A model generated the notes under the pieces. The model was not told where the DNA came from and ran no database searches. It saw only the letters and a program-made list of their open reading frames with translations. The translations under genes and the position numbers were made by a program. A stretch of 64,000 nucleotides of DNA from Cryptomeria japonica (Eukaryota > Streptophyta > Pinopsida > Cupressales > Cupressaceae), in contig NC_081413.1 in assembly GCF_030272615.1 (NCBI RefSeq), forward strand, positions 330,543,302 to 330,607,301, in the 5' to 3' direction. Shown in pieces: positions 33,040 through 44,513 of the stretch. Position 1 is the first letter of the stretch. Each line of letters starts with the position of its first letter.

Positions 33040-33430
33040 TAAACAACAAACACGCTAAAGTATTTTACAAATGTGCTATCAAAATTATCATTTGCGCTAA
33101 AATTCTTAAATGCACTAAAGCACAACATGAAAGTGTTAAACCATCTAACAAAAGTACCAAAAATAACAAATGCGCTAAATAAACTCTCAAATGCGCGAAA
33201 ACAACAAACAAAAGCGCTAGAACATCAAATGCACTAAAAACCATATCATATGCGGTAATAGAATGAGCACAAGCGCTAAATGAACATATCTATGAAAAGA
33301 TTATTCAAATGTGTTATAACTACATGCAAATGTGGTAAAATATGCAAAAGCACTAAAAGACCTAACTGATGCACTAAAACAATTAACAAAAAAGCACTAA
33401 AACAAATAAAAACCCCTATTGCATTAAATT
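33040..33430. repeat. Degenerate ~21-bp tandem array (Tat B)
   Basis: About 17 copies of a unit beginning TGCGCTAAA (variants TGCACTAAA, AGCGCTAAA, TGTGGTAAA) and usually ending CAAA. Spacing is mostly 18-23 bp, for example at 33171, 33193, 33215, 33229, 33252, 33274, 33331, 33350, 33371 and 33393. It lies on the 5' side of the antisense PMD gene. Confidence 0.75.
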
Positions 33431-33915
33431 TCAAAAATAAAAAATGGACCTAAAAAGTCCATATAGAAATCCATACAAAGCATAGGGGTACCTACTAGGG
33501 GACCGTAGTTGGCTAGTCCCTGGAACATGCGGCCCCACTCAAATCGGTGCCTATGGTATGGAATCACCATGGTGGTAGTTGGCAGCACTCCAATCTCTCC
33601 AAATGGCTCTCCTCACTTCACTCTCCAAGATCCAACTATGCAAATGATTTGGAAATGGACCCAAACCTAGCTATATATAGTCCATGTATGACCTAACTGG
33701 AGGTGTTTTGATTGTCTAATATTTGGGGCATTTTTTATTTCAAAAATCAATTTTTTTAGACATTTATCCAGCGAATTTTATAAAATTTTGTGAGATTGAT
33801 CATTTAATCAATTTTTTCAAAAATTTATTCGTTGATCAATCTCTCGAGGGGGCATGCTATCGATATTTTACTGATGTTAGGAGAAAAAATCAAGACTTGA
33901 TTTTTTTAACATTTT
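33431..33915. other. Non-coding tail before the PPT of Tat B
   Basis: Matches in position the sequence at 3901-4354 of Tat A, sharing GAGGGG.CAT and A/T-rich stretches near the end. The 88-aa plus frame 33723-33989 crosses the PPT into the LTR and is not a gene. Confidence 0.4.
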
Positions 33916-33950
33916 CTTTGAAACAACATTGTTCCAGCATTGTCTCAAAG
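33916..33950. other. Decayed hairpin at the PPT of Tat B
   Basis: Outer arms CTTTGA (33916-33921) and TCAAAG (33945-33950), with ACAA/TTGT, still pair. The inner arms CATTG and CAGCA no longer do. In Tat A the inner arms are CGTCG and CGACG, so CpG transitions account for most of the loss. Confidence 0.65.
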
Positions 33951-33960
33951 AGGGGCAAAA
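33947..33960 (+). promoter_or_regulatory. Polypurine tract of Tat B
   Basis: AAAGAGGGGCAAAA directly before the LTR start TGTATACACC, matching the tract of Tat A at 4386-4398. Confidence 0.85.
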
Positions 33961-34354
33961 TGTATACACCTAAAAATGGCTATGATTAATTAAATAAATA
34001 TTTAATATTTATTTAATGATTATTCATCTATCAAATAAATAAATAGAAAAGTTATTTATTTTGATTCATTGGTCTTATTCCTCTATGTTAATTTCTTAAT
34101 TAAATCTTAATTATTTAATAAATTATCTTTATTATTCTTTGAAGGTCTTCCTTGATTAAATAATTAAATCTATTCCACATCATTATTTCTCCATATCATC
34201 TCATATGCCAACTCATTTCTTATGTGGCTAAATGAATTAATTTTTTCCTAATATTTAAAACTAGCTACATTTAATCTTCAACTTCCAAGTCCTAGTCAAG
34301 GGGAGGAAGAAATCTAGTTGTCCTCCTACTCCCTATATTCTTTTCACTAGTCCT
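33961..34354 (+). mobile_element. Start of 3' LTR of Tat B (truncated)
   Basis: Begins TGTATACACCTAAAAATGG with the AT-rich head typical of the family. It stops at about 34354, where truncated LTR sequence of element F begins. The remaining part is not found after F. Confidence 0.75.
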
Positions 34355-34791
34355 CCAATGAAATCCTCACATACATATTCTCTTTGATATATTTTGCATT
34401 ACATTAAATCCATATATCCATCCTATCATATCAAAATGATCTAATCAATCTGCCCTATATACCCTATACAAATGTATGCCTTATGTCGGCTTACAAAGAT
34501 ATATACAATATCAGATTACATGTCGATCATATAACATAAATGAATAAACACTAAAACAAGTTGTCGATGCCGGATCCAAGATGTGTCGGCCTCCAATGCC
34601 GATGACCTTTGCTATACCATGTCAGCTTGCATTGTCAGTGACCAAAGAAATCTTTTATCCTATCGGTGCCGGTGTCGGTGTAGAGTCTGTGAAGTGCCCG
34701 TCGGTACACCATATGAAGCTGGACCCCAAAATCATGTTGCCATCAATGGAAACATAATGAAACCTAACCAATAGAATGTCAATTGCCAAAA
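34355..34791 (-). repeat. Truncated 3' LTR of F (minus sense)
   Basis: Matches 40134-40569 nearly base for base (CCTCACATACATATTCTC onward). The part with the G tract, equivalent to 39659-40133, is missing. It ends GCCAAAA instead of GCCAACA. Confidence 0.85.
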
Positions 34792-34803
34792 ATATCCCCC
34801 TTT
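34792..34803 (-). promoter_or_regulatory. Polypurine tract of F
   Basis: Minus strand AAAGGGGGATAT next to the LTR. It corresponds to AAAGGGGGAGAT in E. Confidence 0.8.
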
Positions 34804-35111
34804 GTCATTGATGGCAACGCTCATTTGAAAAATGGTCATGGTTTCAACTGTCGGTTCCATCCTGCCCTGCTCCCGCTGAGCTGAATATGCAAAATTCTCC
34901 ATATCTCCAAAAACTCTATAACTCCCCCTAATGTATGAAACTCTTCATTCTTTTTCACATGTATACTACTCCCCCTTTGACATTAATACCCTAACAAAAT
35001 ATGTCAAAGAATAAGTATTGTACACTATATACCTCCAAAAATGTCTTACCAGAGCTTGACCAGTTTCAAGATTTTCGGATAAGCTTTCTCAAGTAATTCC
35101 ATATAAGTATC

Positions 35112-38100
35112 CTAGCTGGTTTTGAATGTGTCAGAGATAGATACAAGTCCACTCAATAAATATGCAAGTGATTCTTTCTCATTAACTTCTGTCGGTAAGG
35201 GTTTTCCCAGCATATCCATACATTTCTTCTTATGTACACAAAGTGAATCCAGTCTTGGACTCACCAAACCTCTGAGACTTCTGGATCTCCGAATTATCTT
35301 ATCTCTTTCCTTTTCAAGAGCAGAAATTTGGTTCTCCAAAGAATTTTTTTTTCCATCAATAGATGTTGTCAATGAAATTAGTCCATCAAAAGAGTTAGCA
35401 ATACTAACAATTTTTTCCGGTATCTCTTTTATCTTTTTATCTACATTTGTTGTAAGTATCTCAATATTGCAACATACCTTGTATATATTAGTACATTGTT
35501 TAAAAGAATTTTCTATCAAAATTAGCTTTTCCTCAATCTTTTTCTTCTCTCTCTCAATGATCTGATCAAAAGCAGCTCTCTTAGCAAAAGTGAATTTTTT
35601 TAATTCTTGTCAGTTAGAGATATGTTGTAAGAATTGAAAGTATTTTGATATGTGCTAAGATATTACCTTAAGCTTGCCGAAAGGGATCTCTTCATTTCCA
35701 ATCTTACACTCTGGGACCAATCTGTGCAAAACAATGATGGATTGATCTATAATCCCCTTGTCTGTGGTTCCCTCCTTGATCAGTTTCTAAGCAGCTGTCA
35801 TCATTAATTCTGTGGGACTCATCTCTAAGATGGTTTTCTTTTCAACTAGAGAAGTGTCAATTGCCAATAATGATGTGCCAGCAACTCATTCCCTACCAAA
35901 TTCCCTTGTTTCCTCTGATGATTTATCCTTTATTACCTCCTCACATGCACTGGTGGCTTCACCACTTGGTGTAGTATGTGAAACTATTGGTTCCACTCTA
36001 GGAATAGTATTCTCAACCTATACATTAGTATATGAGGGACAATTATCCTCAATGTTAGTATCTTGTACAATGTTCTCAATATTAACCGATGTCTCTGTAT
36101 TTGTCTGTACATTTACCGGTGGCTCAATTTCTACTATCTTGATATTCTTCAACACTGAGGGTGGAGTACCCATGATCCCTTTTCCTTTCCCTTCAACCAG
36201 TGTATCTACAGTATGTGTCTTTGTCTCTGGTGAATCCTCTGTATTCTCCCAGACATTTGATCCAAGCCTTCTCTATTTCTTTTATTACCTCATTCATTCT
36301 TCCTAACATCAGGCTAGTTATTATATGTTTTCTATTGAATACCTTCCTATCTATAGCTTTAATTGTCTTATCCATTTCAACTAGTGTTATGCAAACACAG
36401 ATAGCTAAAAGTTCTCTCATTTTAATGTGTTTGTCTTCTTGCATAGCAGATAACCTTCTAACATCCAACATGATATATAACTTAGTCGGTATTTGATTTT
36501 CTATCTCTATTAATGCTTTCTTATAGATATCCAAATACAATAGAATTTCTTCCTCTACTTCTCTCTGCTCATCAACTTCTAATGTATCATAATAAGACTT
36601 AACATTTTTCAGCATCCCATCCTTAGTAATTTCATCAACAATTTCAGCACAAGTCATAGGTGGTATAATAGTCACATTACCAGTCTGTAGTGCCAAATCA
36701 ATGTCACTCTTCTTCCTCCTTCTGGCAGTACCAGATGCAGTTGTTGATGTAGCCTTGGGTGCTTTCTTTTGTGCCAGTAATTTGATGGTGACCTTCCTAA
36801 CTGGTTGTTTCTTTGCTTCCACTTTAGATTCTTCTGGTTTCTTCCTCACAACCCTTTTGAAAGCTAATGGTATGTTATCTTTAGACTCAGAATCTGCAGT
36901 CACGGGTTTAATGTGAACTACCAGATCATTCCTCTTTCTTCCTTTCTCCGGGACAACATCAATGAGTTCCTTAATGTCCTTTGAAACCTCTTGTACAAAC
37001 TTACTTTCCTTTCCTTCTTGTTTTTCCCTTCTCTTTCAGTTGAACTATGTTTCAACCTCAAGAGCCTTTTGTTGTGCAGTTCCATAGGGTTTCTATGCCT
37101 CATCAATTTCTGCATCAATTAGCATTTTCGCATAGGCATCAAGAATCTTTGCATCTACCTCATAGGCCATTTCCTCTATCCAAATCTTCTGGGGCTTGAC
37201 TTCCTCCATGAGAGTTACATCCTTTTTTACCATGAAATAAATATCGATAGAGTATTTATCATCTATGTGCTCACGTATTCTTATCCTACACCTCATAGTT
37301 TTTTAAAAAGATTTAAAGTAACCCCATATCTTATCATCTCTTAGACTTCCCAATGCAGCAATTGATTACTTTAATTGTCTTCCTACTGGGATGTCGAAAG
37401 CCCATTGCTTCCTACTAGAACCAGGAGTATCTTTCAGAAAGTATAGCATTACGTAGACTAATAAATTACCATACTCAAAGGTGCCCTTCTTCTCACCTTT
37501 AATTTTCCCTAAGTTGATCAAGAATTCTTCAAGCATCTAGCCACAAAGATCTAACTTAATATTATCCCTCATCATCTTATATGCAGCCAAAATACTTGAA
37601 CTGGAAACTAAATTTAGTCAATTAGACTAAGTTACCTTGTAGCCTATAACCATGCTTCCAAATTTGATGTCAGTATCGGTGATAGTACTCACTTTCATCG
37701 ATCTCTTGTCTGATGTAGCGCTAGTGATCTGCCTCCCAAAGTTGTTTGACACTTTCTTATCTAGATGTGGCCCTACCAATGGCAAACCAGCAATTGCCTA
37801 GATGGCTTCCTTAGTAATTTTATAGGGTCTATCCAGCCATCTGAATTGCCCATGTACTCTTCTTAGTACATATCTAATTATTTCATCCTCAAACTCTGGA
37901 ATATCCGGAATATCTGTGAACCCTAGATCTTTGATGTGTTGATATGTCGATTTGATTTACTAGACTCTCCCATGAGTTTATTCACATACATCCCTTTGAT
38001 CTCTGAAGTGCCTTAGTCTTCTATATGACAATGAATGTATTCCCTAAGATCCTCTACATACACCACTCCCTATGGGACATGAGAAAATGCTCCAACTGAA

Positions 38101-38273
38101 TCTTCCTTGGTACCCACATGTGGATACCAAGGTCGGTGAAAACTTTCAACAAATCCTTCCAGACGTCGATGTGATCGCTCAAGAAGAAATTTGATTGCCT
38201 TTGAATAGCCTCTGATTGCACTAAGTTGCTCTGAAATCACTCTGAATGTTGGGTGAATAATAATGAAGTGCAA
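35112..38273 (-). pseudogene. ORF2 of F, unknown protein
   Basis: Homologue of E ORF2. Readable segments on the minus strand: 38273-38070 with Y-V-E-D-L-R-E-Y-I-H-C just beyond it; 37296-37093 (E-E-M-A-Y-E-V-D-A-K-I, matching T-K-M-G-Y-E-V-D-L-N-I in E); 36903-36193 (236 aa: Lys/Arg-rich linker, then D-I-Y-K-K-A-L-I-E-I, matching D-I-Y-K-K-V-L-I-E-I in E); and 35519-35112 (135 aa, Lys/Ile/Ser-rich coiled coil). The frames alternate and there are many stops between 37300 and 38070. Shared order with E shows that both descend from one coding region of roughly 1,100 codons. Function unknown. Confidence 0.65.
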
Positions 38274-38599
38274 TCGACCTTTTTTCCTTCAAAAAAAAAA
38301 CCCTAATCTTCCATTCGCATAAATGACTATCGGTGAAAGATACAGGATCTTGCTCAGAACATATCCATGTCGGATAATGTTCTCCAATATCAGGAACATC
38401 TTCTAGAATCTCCTCTAGGGGCATATGCTTCATATTCTATGAAATTTTTCCTACCCCTAAGGCATCTTCCTTAGTTACTAGATGATCTCACTGTCGGTGC
38501 AGGAGCAACCTCTTGTATTGGATAGGTAACCGAGATATTCCCATCTAATGATTGATCTTCAGTCTTCCTCACCCATCTTTAAGTATGATCTTGTTGGAT
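38274..38599 (-). pseudogene. Spacer between ORF1 and ORF2 of F
   Basis: Minus frame 38433-38221 has S-F-T-D-S-H-L-C-E-W-K, resembling F-F-S-T-D-R-C-V-K-F near 25850 in E, so the region is homologous. Whether it belongs to ORF1, ORF2 or a spacer is unclear. Confidence 0.4.
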
Positions 38600-39584
38600 T
38601 TAGTTAACCTTCTCTTTTCCTTTTTCATTTGATCCTCCATTGCCTACCGGTGGATTTCTACTTCTACAAAATTTAGCAATATGTCCAACTTCATTTAATG
38701 CATAACATGTAACATTGTTCTTTTGAATTGCTTTGCTAAAACTGATGAAATTGTTTGACCTGCACTGATTAGCCATATGTCCAAATTTTCCACATGCATA
38801 GCATTTTACATTCATTCTGCAATCTTTTGTCTTATGACCAATTTTATTGCATTTGGAACATTTATCGGGAGCAAAATCAGGGTCGTGATTTACTCTGTTT
38901 CTACACTACCTAGCCATGTGTCCAAATCTATTGCAAAGAGAATATTTACCATTGAATTTATAAGCATTGAATTTCCTTACCAGTGCCTTGTGGTTTTGAT
39001 CTTCATTAGCAGTACCGGAACTCTGTCCTTGCTCAAATCCAAGACCACTGGAATCTCCAATCTACCTCTATCTCTTCAATAAATCATCAAGTTGTGTTGA
39101 GCTGATCTTTATTTTTTCTTTGTACTCACTTGTGGCTGTTAAATCATCTCTTAGATTTTTCATTTGTCTCTCAATCTCTCTCATTTCTCTGGGATTGTAC
39201 CAAATTAGTTCTCAACATATCATTTTCATGAACCAACCTACCACATTCTTCAAATTTGTTCTTCAGGAATATAGCAAGATTTTCTTCCTTTTTCTTTTTG
39301 TCCTCAATCTCTTTAGAAATCCTCATAGTCATAGCTTGCATCTCATTATTCACAACCATGTTCTCCTAACTCAATTTCTTACATTGTTCCTTAAGTGCAT
39401 TTTTCTCTTCATCATCCTGATTTTTTAAAATTTCCTTCCTCCTAGCTTGAATAGATGATAGCCTCTCTTGTAGGACAAGAATAAATTCCTTAGTAGAATT
39501 CAACTCATCTTGTAACTTTAAGTTCTTCAATATTTCTACATCGTAATCTTCAAGTGTCATCTCAAACTACTTCTCCAAATCCAT
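38600..39584 (-). pseudogene. ORF1 of F: coiled coil plus four CCHC knuckles
   Basis: Starts M-D-L-E-K at 39584, about 60 bases from the primer site. D-Y-D-V-E-I-L-K-N-L-K-L is followed by coiled-coil frames (39560-39366, 39359-39171). Four tandem knuckles lie at about 38640-38970: (Y)-S-L-C-N-R-F-G-H..C with the first Cys lost; C-S-K-C-N-K-I-G-H..C intact; C-Y-A-C-G-K-F-G-H..C intact; C-Y-A-L-N-E-V-G-H..C with the second Cys replaced by Leu. It ends in a Gly/Lys-rich tail. The likely role is an RNA-binding, Gag-like protein. Stops separate the segments. Confidence 0.78.
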
Positions 39585-39644
39585 ATTCAAGTATTCTTAT
39601 TTCAGGATCTTCCTCAAGTTGTTAAACTTCCTTCAAGGCACAAG

Positions 39645-39657
39645 GCTCTGATACTAA
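39645..39657 (-). promoter_or_regulatory. Primer binding site, tRNA-iMet type (F)
   Basis: Minus strand TTAGTATCAGAGC, one mismatch from the TTGGTATCAGAG core seen in E, directly inside the right LTR. Confidence 0.82.
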
Positions 39658-39658
39658 T

Positions 39659-40569
39659 TGTTGGAAACCAATAACACTGAGAGGGGGGGGGGGGGGGGGG
39701 GGGTGAATCAGTGTTATACCGGAATAGTAGATTTTAGCCTTAACAAAACATTCATGCACCAACCGGTATAACAGTATAAACAAAATTGAAAGAAGTAAAG
39801 CAACCAATAAGCCAAACAAACATAACACAGATTTATATGTGGAAAACCTCAATGAGGAAAAACCATGATGGGATTTGTGACCCACAATATCAATTTACTG
39901 GCCATATGAAGAGATATTATAATATATGATGGGCCTACACTTGCAGGAAGGCTTACAGCCTAGAGCACACTGCTCAATCACAATAGGAGCCTCACTGACT
40001 ACATAACATACCAGACAACAATCTAGAGAATAGTGAACTGCTAGGATAGAATCTTTTATGCCAGAATATAGTTCTGATTTAAGCTCTTTTTTTCTAGTAG
40101 AAACCTTAGACCCCTTTACCAGAATAACCCTTACAATGAATTCCTCACATACATATTCTCTTTGATATATTTTGCATTACATTACATCCATATATCCATC
40201 CTATCATATAAAAATGACCTATTAAATCTCCCCTATATACCCTATACAAATTTATGCCTTATGTCAGCTTACAAAGATATATACAATATCATATTACATG
40301 TCTGCCATATAACATAAATGAATAAACACTAAAACAAGTTGTTGATGCCAGATCCAAGATGTGTCAGCCTTCAATACAGATGACCTTTGCTATACCATGT
40401 CATCCTACATTTATGGTGACCAAAGAAATATTTTATCCTTACGATGTCGGTGTCGGTGTAGAGTTTGTGAAGTGCCTGTTGGTACACCATATGAAGCTGG
40501 AACCCAAAATCATGTTGCCATCAATGACAACATAATGAAACCTAACCAATAGAGTTTCAAATGCCAACA
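39659..40569 (-). repeat. 5' LTR of F (minus sense)
   Basis: 911 bp, TGTTGG to CCAACA, with a pure G tract at 39683-39702 inside CTGAGAG..TGAATCA, and a GGATTTGTGACCCACAATAT stretch shared with E. Confidence 0.88.
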
Positions 40570-41599
40570 TGCCCCATATTCAAAAACCCCATAAGTTTTT
40601 TAAGTCCATATATCACCATCCTAGAAACAAACAATGCAACCCAAAGGCTATTTAGAAGAGGAGACACTTCTTATACAAAAATCATAAAATTTTGTTGAAA
40701 CGTTCTACATTTCTACATTGTTATCGAGACTTCCAAAATGGTCTTTCAACATAATTTAAACCTAAACCCTTGAGATCACAAGATTTATTTTTAGAAGAGC
40801 CTTATCACAAGCATATAACAGAGGACAATACATTCAACCATCTTATCTCCCAGCACCGGTAATCTTGTAGAGACATCTCTTCCATGTGTCTTGGGATATC
40901 ATTTTGTAGTTCTGATCTTTTTAGGTCCTTGCACAGTCACATCATTCTAGCTTGTCATACCTCTTAGGTCCTTGTATAGTCTCCACCTAGTTGCACCTTT
41001 AATCTAGTTTTTGTCATCTAACTTAGTCATACCTAGTCCCTAACATATTTAAGATCATCCCATTCAATCATACATTCAGTCCTTGAATCACATCTTTTAG
41101 TCTTTGCATCCTTTAGATCACTTCATCTCATTGCATATTTAGTCCTTGTACTCATTCATTAGTCAAACAAATCTTAGCCTTGCATTTAGGTCGCTCTTAA
41201 AAGGTCTTGAAACAAACATTGGTTATCAATCCTCATGTATCACTTGAGGCACATCATCCTTGAATTAGGGAACATTTTAGCATCTTTGAGTTGGGTGGTC
41301 TACTTGGAGTCCATCATCTCCTACTTACAACACCCTCTCTTGATGACTTATCCTTGTGTCTATCCATCATAGCACAAGTAACACCTTGCATCACAATTTC
41401 CTTCAGACCTAGAGTTGCCTTGAATCCTTTCATTTTATCATACTAGGTTCACCATTGGTCATCAATACCTCATTTAGAGCCCCATATCATAAGTATCCTA
41501 TCATAAGTATTCCATTATAAGTCTCATACACTATCATAGTTCTAGTCCTAGGTCAAAGATCAGAACACTCGCTTATGTCTCCTAACACGAGAATCAAAA
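40570..41599 (+). other. Leader-like sequence before Tat G gag
   Basis: No open frame or LTR end found. From about 40910 to 41210 it has a loose rhythm of TTAGTCCTTG/TAGGTCCTTGCA units. It most likely is the untranslated leader of Tat G whose 5' LTR is gone. Its left edge may be the flank of element F. Confidence 0.4.
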
Positions 41600-43104
41600 T
41601 ATTTTAAAACCATCTATTTCAAGATGGAGACAACCTTATTGATTTTGAGGAAGAAGAACACATTAGAATTGAAACTAGTGAAACAAGAAAATCAAGCGAC
41701 GAAGAAATAACTCAATCCACCATTGACGAAGCATTTCACGATCATAGATTTACTAAACTTATTAAAGAGGTGGTTAAAGGTGATCCATGAGCATACTTCA
41801 AAGCCCATGCAGATGAGGGAATTAAATTGCTACATAATTTTGACATATCATTGCTCATAGTTAATGACAAACCAAAAGATACTGAATCTAAACATACAAA
41901 GACAAACAATGATGAGAGGATAAAATATCAGAGACCTTTCTAATTGCAACTAGGATACAATAGGTTTAGGAAAATATTGAAACCTATACCTACCAATGAT
42001 CTTGTTTTGGATGAATTGAGAGCATTGAGACATTGAGTTAGACACTCTCAAAAATAAGAAGGCATCATCATCACATAAGTTTTCTATTGAGGACATATGT
42101 CCTTATCCCTTTGATCTGAGTATTTTGATGCCACCTTTTCCTAGTCAGTGGGAGATATCGAAACTAGATAAGTATAGAGGAAAAAGGGACCCTAAAGATC
42201 ACTTGAGAGAATTTTTCACTACTACCTTATAATTTGCAATGGATGAAACATACCTTATGAGAATATTCTCTCGTAGTCTTGGAGGAGGCACTATGGAATC
42301 GTTTTCCCGATTACCTCAAACTATCAAATCTTTCTAGGATTTGGCTGACAAGTTCATTTCACACGACACTTATAACTACATATGAACATGAGGTATCCAT
42401 GATGGACCTCTTATACCAAACAAAAACAAGGGGAATCCTTCATTTTATTTTTACAAAGATGGAGACATATAACCAAAAGAGCACTTTATGACATTCTTCA
42501 TAAGAAGCTTGTTGATCTCTTTTGTCACAATCTAAACAAAGAAATCAGAAGAGAACTTCACCTCAAGAGTTTGGACACCTTTGATTAGGTCATAGACATT
42601 GGATTTTAAATCAAACAAACACTTATCAATGATGGTACTATAAAGATAAATGATGATAAAGATCACAAACAATCAAGTTCAAACAACAATACAACCTTTT
42701 GGGCTAAGAATACGAATGTGGTTAATGATGAAGTTGTTGACATGGAAAATTCTAAAACATCATGATTTGTTTACAACCTTAAGGTTTCATCCTTAGATAA
42801 AGGAAAACAAAATCAAAGAAGCTTCCCTAAATTAAATTTTACACCATTGGGACAACTGTTTGAGTCGGCATTAAAGGAACTTCTTGAGAATAATCTTATA
42901 ACATTGTCTAAAATGAGAGAAAATAATCCACAAGTCAAACCCACATGGTTGAATGATGATCACTTTTGTGACTATCATAGACACAAGGGTCACAATACTA
43001 ATGGTTGCAAAAAACTTCGACATGTGATACAAGACTTCTTGATGAAGGAAATATTTCAGTTGATGGACATACTTCCTCTACTAACTATGATCATGAGATA
43101 TTAA
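41600..43104 (+). pseudogene. Gag of Tat G
   Basis: Reads from about 41626 (N-L-I-D-F-E-E-E-E). The Retrotrans_gag region, about 42095-42370, shows P-K-D-H-L-R-E-F-F, E-T-Y-L-M-R-I-F and D-L-A-D-K-F-I-S-H, homologous to P-Q-D-H-I-R-E-F..., T-Y-L-M-R-L-F and V-D-K-F-V-S-H in Tat I. The frame 42847-43104 ends in F-C-D-Y-H-R-H-K-G-H-N-T-N-G-C, then L-R-H-V-I-Q-D, the Tat-type zinc motif. Broken by many stops and frameshifts. Confidence 0.75.
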
Positions 43105-43539
43105 AGAATCCTTTCCCTAAGCATGCCAAGGATAAAGGGAAGGCCCCCAAATCTGGTGATGACATGAACGAATGCTAAATATGACTATACCATAAATAAC
43201 ATCAATGAGGCTGATAATCATAAAAGGGAAAGAAATGGATTGTAATGTTACCACCCATAGAGGCACATTTATCCTTAGGGGCCCTAATTTTAAACCCACT
43301 ACACCTACTTCGCAATACAACCTTATAGAGCATTTAGGGAAGACACTTGCACAAATTTATATACTTCAATTGCTATGCCTACCTCATTAACATAAAGTTA
43401 TCCTTGACAAAGTGTTGGATACTACTACAGTTCCTACAAACCTACACATAGATCAATTTCAAGCTATGGTGGGACATATCACCTCCCCTCATACCCTCAC
43501 TTTCATCGAGAATGATGACTCATCCATGCAAAAACCACA

Positions 43540-44513
43540 TAATGCGCCCTTACAAATTCAAGTCCTTCTCCATGGAATCAAGATCAACTGAGTTCTTATA
43601 GATAGAGGAGTAGGTATAAACATTTGTACTTTGAAATTGGTAACTGAACTAGGGTTCGCTAAAAGTGTAGTTGATCCAAAGAAAAATATTACCATAAAGG
43701 CATATGATGAAGAGGAACTCTCATCTAAGGGATCAGTGACATTCCCTATCAAAGTGGGACATGTGGTAAAGGATGTGGTTTGCCAAGTCATTGATCTCCC
43801 CCTAGCTTATAATATTTTCCTTTGAAGTTCATGGATCCATGTAATGCAACCTATACCTTCTACCTACCATCAATGTATCAACTTTATGCACAATGGTGTC
43901 CAAGTGACTATACCAGAAGATCCAAACCCTTTTATGTATTGCAACAATCTGAGTTCTACGACTGAATCCATCATTCCTAGCAATCATGAAGCACCTCCTT
44001 CCCAAGCATACATTGATTTTGAATCCTTAAGAGCACCCACCTTCAAATCCAATGAAACTAAGATTAAAATAAACGTAGCAAACCATGGAATAGGGGAATA
44101 TTCTATGAGTTGTTCTCTCTACATTGGAAAATAAATTTGTCCCCTCACACTTATGGAAAACCACAAATGACTGAAACCACATCGAACACCACTACCTAGT
44201 TTGCAAACCTACAATTTTCAAAAAATGGGGAGCTTTGTATCATGAGATGGAAGAAGAGGATCTCTTGGGTTGGTTATACAAAGGTAAAGATACAAAGAAA
44301 GAACAAATTGTAGAACCTGAAATCAAAATACTAGTTGAGCAATATGGAAAAAGATTGAAGATAATGAAAAGATATGGCTATGATGGTCATAGTCCGCTTG
44401 GTTTACAAAAAAAGGTATACTTGAACCAATTAAACCTAATGATGGCTGTAAGGTTTTTGGTCTAGGATATGATACACAGAAAGATAAGACCTTGAGTACT
44501 AAGGGTAAATCAA
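43540..44513 (+). pseudogene. Protease region and G-patch-like segment of Tat G
   Basis: About 43560-43830: an aspartic-protease-like stretch in which the expected D-S-G reads D-R-G (V-L-I-D-R-G-V-G-I-N), then A-Y-D-E-E-E-L and a D-L-P-L-A-Y-N-I-F end. The frame 43844-44134 continues the linker. At 44340-44470, R-Y-G-Y-D-G-H-S-P-L-G-L with F-G-L-G-Y nearby resembles the Gly-rich patch that lies between protease and RT in Tat elements. Stops and frameshifts throughout. Confidence 0.6.

Larger units (their letters stand above)
34355..40569 (-). mobile_element. Copia-like non-autonomous LTR element F
   Basis: Second member of the E family. The right LTR (39659-40569) is complete. The left one (34355-34791) matches only its last 436 bp, so about 475 bp are lost and no target duplication can be read. 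The primer site (39645-39657) and PPT (34792-34803) show minus orientation. ORF1 (coiled coil plus zinc knuckles) and a long ORF2 are both recognisable and homologous to those of E but more decayed. No pol domains seen. Confidence 0.88.

Noticed and set aside
33723-33989. 88-aa plus-strand frame
   Set aside because: Crosses the PPT into the LTR of Tat B. AT-rich chance frame.
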